NCBI GenBank assembly: GCA_022825185.1
Contig: JAJDYK010000014.1
Location: 1-11,172 of the forward strand
DNA: 11,172 nt
Direction of reading: 5' to 3'
Source of the DNA: Candidatus Latescibacterota bacterium
GTDB lineage: Bacteria > Latescibacterota > UBA2968 > UBA8231
Position numbers and translations under genes: made by a program. Below are positions 7,829 through 11,172 of the stretch, in pieces. The number at the start of each line of letters is the position of its first letter. The first letter of the stretch is position 1. The notes below the pieces were generated by a model. It was not told the DNA's origin. It saw nothing but the letters and a program-made list of their open reading frames with translations, and searched no databases.

Positions 7829-7933
7829 TTACGCGCTGTCCGTTGGGACTTCACGCGCTCGACGATCTGGCGGCCTATAGCCCAAGCGAATGGCGTCGCC
7901 GATATCAGTAGTATTCACATCGCGCAGTTGCAT
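7829..7933 (-). pseudogene. N-terminal remnant of the same six-hairpin glycosidase-like paralogue (upstream fragment)
   Basis: An ATG at 7933 opens a 34-codon frame. Its first 20 residues include LRDVNTTDIGDAIRLGYR, 12 of 18 identical to LQDVNTTDVRSAIELGCR at the very start of the intact protein at 8944-10500. The match ends at Arg 20 (about 7874); the remaining 14 residues are unrelated and end at a TAA (7831-7829), only 20 nt before the mrr start. The ATG lies 10 nt after the isomerase gene's stop, the spacing of a former operon gene. It is too short to be functional as read and is best explained as the 5' stub of the gene whose middle survives at 6633-6850. Confidence 0.7.
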
Positions 7934-7943
7934 TCGTCGCGCG

Positions 7944-8798
7944 CTAAGCCGGTGCCTTCCACTTCTTCAATTGCCTCTTCCACACCCTGTCCAACTCGCG
8001 GCGCACCACCTGCACGTCCTTCCAGCGGTCGGGGAACACCGACAAATGGTAGCCGCCGGCAATCTGCTCGGGGCAGGCGAACATTTCCCGGCCCGGCTCG
8101 GCCGCTTCCAGCCAGCAGGCCATAACCTGCTCGGCAAATTCCAGCCAATCGACGAATTCGGGAATGATCTTGCCCTTGTGGTCAATAGCCGGAATCATGG
8201 CGTGGTGCCCATTGAAGGGCCTGAAGTGAAACTGCTGCGCTAGTTGTATCAAATCGACGCGCTCGGCCAGGCGCTCCCAATAGGGCGGCGACAAATGCTT
8301 GATTACCGCCGGATGGGAAAAGTCCCACGTCATTTTCAGCGGCTTCTTCTCCGCCTTCTCGTAACCAGCGGCCAAGGCGTAGGTTTTTTCCGGCGTTTCC
8401 GTACACGTATCGCGGTGCATCTCCACGGCCACGTCCATCTCCAAGTCGTCGGCCGCATCCATCAAGCGCCGCGCCACCTCCACAGCCCGCTCGGTGAGCG
8501 TGTCGTGGTCGAGCATTTGCACGTTGACGCAGCGCGCTCCCGCCGCCTTAATCTCGCGCAACTTGGGCCTGATCTCGCGGATGCCGCCCAAGTCAGTGGT
8601 ACAGGCAAAGACCAACCCCGAGGCGGCGACCTCGTCCGGGGTCACCATGAAGACGCGCCCCACAAAGCCGTCGAAACCGGCGTCTTTTATTTTGCTCAGC
8701 TTTTTGGCCGCGCTCCACTCGCCCTTCTTGCCGCCGTATCCCATCAGGGAACCGAGGGAGCACATATGATAGATTTTAGGACGCTTGATTTTCGCCAT
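7944..8798 (-). CDS. Sugar phosphate isomerase/epimerase (xylose-isomerase-like TIM barrel)
   Basis: The 284-residue protein fits the AP_endonuc_2/xylose isomerase-like barrel. Candidate metal or substrate residues are E126 and H128 in AVEMHRD, D159 and H162 in TWDFSHPAV, H191 in QQFHFRPF, and H198-H199. These proteins isomerise or epimerise sugars or keto-sugars; the exact substrate is unknown. The start is the ATG at 8798: AAGGAGGGT lies 6 nt upstream of it, whereas an in-frame GTG at 8804 overlaps the site and would add two residues. No signal peptide, so cytoplasmic. It follows the six-hairpin glycosidase-like gene on the same strand but is separated by a 145-bp gap with its own promoter and a tandem repeat, so it can be expressed separately. 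Confidence 0.85.
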   Translation of the reverse strand: MAKIKRPKIYHMCSLGSLMGYGGKKGEWSAAKKLSKIKDAGFDGFVGRVFMVTPDEVAASGLVFACTTDLGGIREIRPKLREIKAAGARCVNVQMLDHDTLTERAVEVARRLMDAADDLEMDVAVEMHRDTCTETPEKTYALAAGYEKAEKKPLKMTWDFSHPAVIKHLSPPYWERLAERVDLIQLAQQFHFRPFNGHHAMIPAIDHKGKIIPEFVDWLEFAEQVMACWLEAAEPGREMFACPEQIAGGYHLSVFPDRWKDVQVVRRELDRVWKRQLKKWKAPA

Positions 8799-8843
8799 GT
8801 TCACCCTCCTTGGAGTGATTGTACTGCTGCGATAGGAGCCGCT

Positions 8844-8872
8844 AATATATCGCCCAGATTCACGAGGACCAA
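8844..8872 (-). promoter_or_regulatory. Putative promoter of the isomerase gene
   Basis: Reading the minus strand, TTGGTC (8872-8867) and TATATT (8849-8844) are separated by 17 bp. The -10 matches the consensus at five of six bases and is the same hexamer as in the promoter at 3079-3084; the -35 matches only at TTG. It lies about 45 bp upstream of the isomerase start, and the 10-bp tandem repeat at 8901-8930 sits just upstream of its -35. Confidence 0.4.
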
Positions 8873-8900
8873 ACCGCGTAGGGGCCGCGCCACATCCCGT

Positions 8901-8930
8901 ATCTGCGTCTATCTGCGTCTATCTGCGGAT
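8901..8930. repeat. Short tandem repeat, 10-bp unit (about 2.7 copies)
   Basis: ATCTGCGTCT occurs twice (8901-8910, 8911-8920), followed by a partial copy ATCTGCGGAT (8921-8930). The 10-bp period is about one helical turn. It starts 29 bp upstream of the putative isomerase -35 and ends 13 bp after the stop of the glycosidase-like gene. It could be an operator, or one copy of the dispersed ATCTGCG-rich intergenic repeats found in some environmental genomes. Confidence 0.6.
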
Positions 8931-8943
8931 ACCTTGCTCTCAA

Positions 8944-10500
8944 TCAAAAGACGGAAAAAAAGGTCAGATCAGCACCAAAGTTATCCATTGCCACCACCTC
9001 GTCACCGCGCAGCCGGGCGCGGATGGAACGAGTTCGATGCCGCAGGACCAACTCTTCTTCGGCCAAAGCAAAGCGGATCTCGATGGGAGTGTCCAAAGGA
9101 GGTTGGGCAAAGAACAGGAACCCGCTATCTATGCGCGGCGACGCAGCCCCTTTAACCTCTAAGTCAGACGGCGCAACCCAGCCGGGCAGGCGTACCCACA
9201 ACGGCCCCGGCTGCTTAACCTCGACGCGCAGGATATCATGCGTATAAGGAGATTCGACGCGCACGGCCTCGGTTTCGTGGTCAAAGAGCAAATTGACCCG
9301 ATGCCCCGCCGGGCCGCTGCGCACCATCTCCCGGTACACCTCGCACAAAGACGCCACCGCCCCGCCGACAATATCCATATTGAAGCCAACAGTCTCGGCT
9401 TCCACCGGCTCGTGGCCGTACGGCGCTGGAAAACCAAAGGCTCCCTGGTGCCGCTGGGCCATGTCGCGCAAGCCGTCCACGCCCTCGGGGTTAGCCGGTT
9501 CGTCAATGAAGGAAATATCGCGCAATTGCGACGGCAGCATATGCCCCCGCACAATGCGCTCGGCGTCTTGGAAGTACTCGCTCCAGCCCCAGCGCCCCAA
9601 GATCAGGGCAGTCTCGACGATGTCGCCGGTATTGTTGACCTCGCCGCGGTCAGGCGGAGCATCAGGGTTGGTGCTTTCGACGACCCAACCCAACGGGTCG
9701 CGCATGGCCCACAGGCCATTATCGTAAAAAGTCTTGACGCGCAGCAGGAGCGCCGCGTCGCCCGTCAGATCGGCCAACTGCGCCAACGACGACATGACGC
9801 AAGTGACCGAGTGCGTGTGGTCGCCCAGCAACTCCCGGTCGTGCCCGCCGTCCTCAGTGAAGAACTCACCCGTAGTCTTCTCTGCCAATTCCAAAGCCAA
9901 CTCCAACGCCGGCCCATAACCCGTAGCCCGATAGTACTTGACCAAAGGCCCCAAGGCCCGGGCTTCCCCCGGAATGAACAGACTCTCCCACGCCTCTAGT
10001 CCCAACTCCTGTAGCGCCGGCCGGTCCCAGCCCTTGTCCACGCTCCAATAGCGGCGAAACGCCTCGATACTGGCCTCAGCTAACTGTCGCGTCCGGTCCG
10101 AGTCGCGGTATTGCACCAGCGGATAGAGCGCGTGGAAGCCCTCGCGGATATTGTGCGGGATGAAGTTGATCAGCGGACCGCCCAACTCAGCCCGGTTGAG
10201 CGGCATGGCGATGGGGCCGCTGTACGAATAGAACGCCGCGGCCGCGTGTTTTTCAATGGCCGCTTCATCTACTTTGACGCCAGCCGCGTCTTCGGCGTTG
10301 AGCAAGGCGTTGAGATGGCGGCCGGGCACATGCGCCTCCGAATGCGCGGCGCTGAAGCGCAGTTCGGCTTGGGGGCGCACGTGCGAGCCGAAAAAGGGTA
10401 TATCGTTGTCGTCGGCATTGAAAACGCTCGACATGGTGCGGCAACCCAATTCGATAGCGCTGCGCACATCCGTGGTATTGACATCTTGTAAACGAGTCAT
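8944..10500 (-). CDS. Six-hairpin glycosidase-like protein (GH127/beta-L-arabinofuranosidase-like)
   Basis: The 518-residue protein looks like an (alpha/alpha)6-barrel with a C-terminal beta-sandwich. The barrel part has repeated paired helices, for example around 139-152, 197-210, 232-248 and 250-262. Conserved-looking polar clusters are DVNTTDV (6-12), NADDNDIPFFGS (28-39), DHTHSVTC (227-234) and RGEVNNTGDIVETA (285-298). The tail (about 400-518) is strand-rich, with LWVRLPGW (434-441). The fold suggests a glycoside hydrolase or related enzyme acting on a sugar polymer or oligosaccharide; the substrate and exact family are not certain. No signal peptide is seen. The start is the ATG at 10500, with AGGAG 6 nt upstream; the ATG at 10506 abuts the ribosome site. 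It ends in TGA. A decayed paralogue flanks mrr at 6633-7933, so the locus once held two copies around the isomerase gene. Confidence 0.6.
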   Translation of the reverse strand: MTRLQDVNTTDVRSAIELGCRTMSSVFNADDNDIPFFGSHVRPQAELRFSAAHSEAHVPGRHLNALLNAEDAAGVKVDEAAIEKHAAAAFYSYSGPIAMPLNRAELGGPLINFIPHNIREGFHALYPLVQYRDSDRTRQLAEASIEAFRRYWSVDKGWDRPALQELGLEAWESLFIPGEARALGPLVKYYRATGYGPALELALELAEKTTGEFFTEDGGHDRELLGDHTHSVTCVMSSLAQLADLTGDAALLLRVKTFYDNGLWAMRDPLGWVVESTNPDAPPDRGEVNNTGDIVETALILGRWGWSEYFQDAERIVRGHMLPSQLRDISFIDEPANPEGVDGLRDMAQRHQGAFGFPAPYGHEPVEAETVGFNMDIVGGAVASLCEVYREMVRSGPAGHRVNLLFDHETEAVRVESPYTHDILRVEVKQPGPLWVRLPGWVAPSDLEVKGAASPRIDSGFLFFAQPPLDTPIEIRFALAEEELVLRHRTRSIRARLRGDEVVAMDNFGADLTFFSVF

Positions 10501-10608
10501 GGTCATCTCCTGTTAAAATTATCGGCCAGTGAGGAACGTTATGCGTGGGTCTTGCATCGAATCGGTTCCTCCTCTTCTATTATTTATCCCTCAGATTGGA
10601 TCATCCTC

Positions 10609-11169
10609 ATGCACCGACTCAACCTCCACCAATTTAAGACAGTTCTCGCGTTTGCCCTACGACTAACGATGTGTGCTGGCGTCGCCGCGTCGGCACAAGA
10701 AGAAGGCGAGGATAACACCATGTCCTGGTCCATGACGCTAAAAGCGATCCGCGTCAGATTTCCAACAGTCGCTCAAGTCTCGACTGATACGCTACAGGTC
10801 TGGCTCGACGAATCTCCGCAGCGGAAAAATCTGCTGCTGCTCGACGTGCGAGAACCCGAGGAGTACGCCGTCAGCCATCTGCAGGACGCCCAGCCAGCCC
10901 CCTCGAAAGAGGAAGCCCTAAAAGCCCTCCAAGGAGTATCATCGGACCAGCGTATCGTTTTATACTGTTCCGTGGGGTACCGCTCGTCGGGACTTGCCCA
11001 ATTTCTAATGAAAAAGGGATATACAGAGGTCTATAATCTGGAAGGGTCAATCTTCGCCTGGGCAAACGAGGGGCGATCTGTCTATCGAGGAAAAGAGCGG
11101 GTACAGGTCGTCCATCCCTATGATAAAATCTGGGGCAGATTGTTGAAGGAATCGCTGCGCAAACAGTAG
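10609..11169 (+). CDS. Exported rhodanese-domain protein
   Basis: Rhodanese domains carry sulfur as a persulfide on a catalytic Cys. Here LLLLDVREPEEYAVSHL (76-91) and VLYCSVGYRSSGLAQFL (117-133) give the domain core, with active-site loop CSVGYR and nucleophile C120. Numbering is from the ATG at 10609, which makes 186 residues. The N-terminus (residues 9-30) has basic residues, a hydrophobic stretch and ASA-Q, a probable signal peptidase I site, so the protein is likely periplasmic. An in-frame ATG at 10720 would remove the signal and leave a cytosolic single-domain rhodanese. No good Shine-Dalgarno precedes 10609; only a weak GGA lies 8 nt upstream. It is transcribed divergently from the glycosidase-like gene, and no functional link to it is evident. 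Confidence 0.85.
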   Translation: MHRLNLHQFKTVLAFALRLTMCAGVAASAQEEGEDNTMSWSMTLKAIRVRFPTVAQVSTDTLQVWLDESPQRKNLLLLDVREPEEYAVSHLQDAQPAPSKEEALKALQGVSSDQRIVLYCSVGYRSSGLAQFLMKKGYTEVYNLEGSIFAWANEGRSVYRGKERVQVVHPYDKIWGRLLKESLRKQ

Positions 11170-11172
11170 CAG

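Noticed and set aside
10541..10666. A 41-codon open frame (ATG 10541) with a weak ribosome site, overlapping the rhodanese start out of frame
   Set aside because: No recognisable product; it reads through the rhodanese signal peptide in another frame. A leader peptide cannot be excluded but nothing supports one.
1..11172. CRISPR arrays, tRNA or rRNA genes, insertion sequences
   Set aside because: No regularly spaced repeats, cloverleaf-type sequences or transposase frames were seen on either strand.

Overview
The window is a GC-rich (about 60%) bacterial segment carrying carbohydrate-type catabolic genes plus a large membrane-anchored beta-propeller protein. There are no rRNA, tRNA or housekeeping genes, so taxonomy can only be guessed. 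The mix of an ASPIC/UnbV (CRTAC1-like) repeat protein, a xylose-isomerase-like TIM barrel, six-hairpin glycosidase-like proteins and beta-lactamase-family hydrolases recalls environmental lineages such as Poribacteria, Latescibacterota or Planctomycetota. That is inference only.

Layout. (1) 1-2930, minus strand: a long ASPIC/UnbV FG-GAP protein gene (258-2930), followed downstream by the start of a glycerophosphodiester phosphodiesterase that runs off the window (1-171). (2) 2931-3125: a divergent intergenic region with a good sigma70-like promoter firing right. (3) 3126-6623, plus strand: a tight three-gene operon with gaps of 25 and 20 nt. It holds a polysaccharide-deacetylase-like protein, a D-2-hydroxyacid dehydrogenase and a beta-lactamase-family serine hydrolase. 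(4) 6633-7933, minus strand: an Mrr-type restriction endonuclease gene flanked on both sides by remnants of one broken gene. That broken gene is a paralogue of the intact gene at 8944-10500. (5) 7944-10500, minus strand: a six-hairpin glycosidase-like gene followed by a sugar phosphate isomerase/epimerase-like gene, which has its own promoter and an upstream tandem repeat. (6) 10609-11169, plus strand: an exported rhodanese-like protein.

Main result. The ASPIC/UnbV gene is interrupted by one in-frame TGA (897-899), but both halves are in the same frame and together make one complete, uninterrupted family architecture of 890 residues. The 20 nt starting 9 nt after the TGA form an 8-bp hairpin with a four-base GGUC apical loop, 17 nt after the TGA. 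This matches the bacterial SECIS rules and has the same loop as E. coli fdhF. The gene is therefore a candidate selenoprotein, in a family I do not know to contain selenocysteine. A plain nonsense mutation or sequencing error is the alternative.

Second result. The mrr gene appears to have replaced the middle of a glycosidase-like paralogue: an N-terminal stub lies just upstream of mrr and a mid-protein stub just downstream. Other points are a likely CTG start codon set by a perfect Shine-Dalgarno, and a 10-bp tandem repeat upstream of the isomerase promoter.
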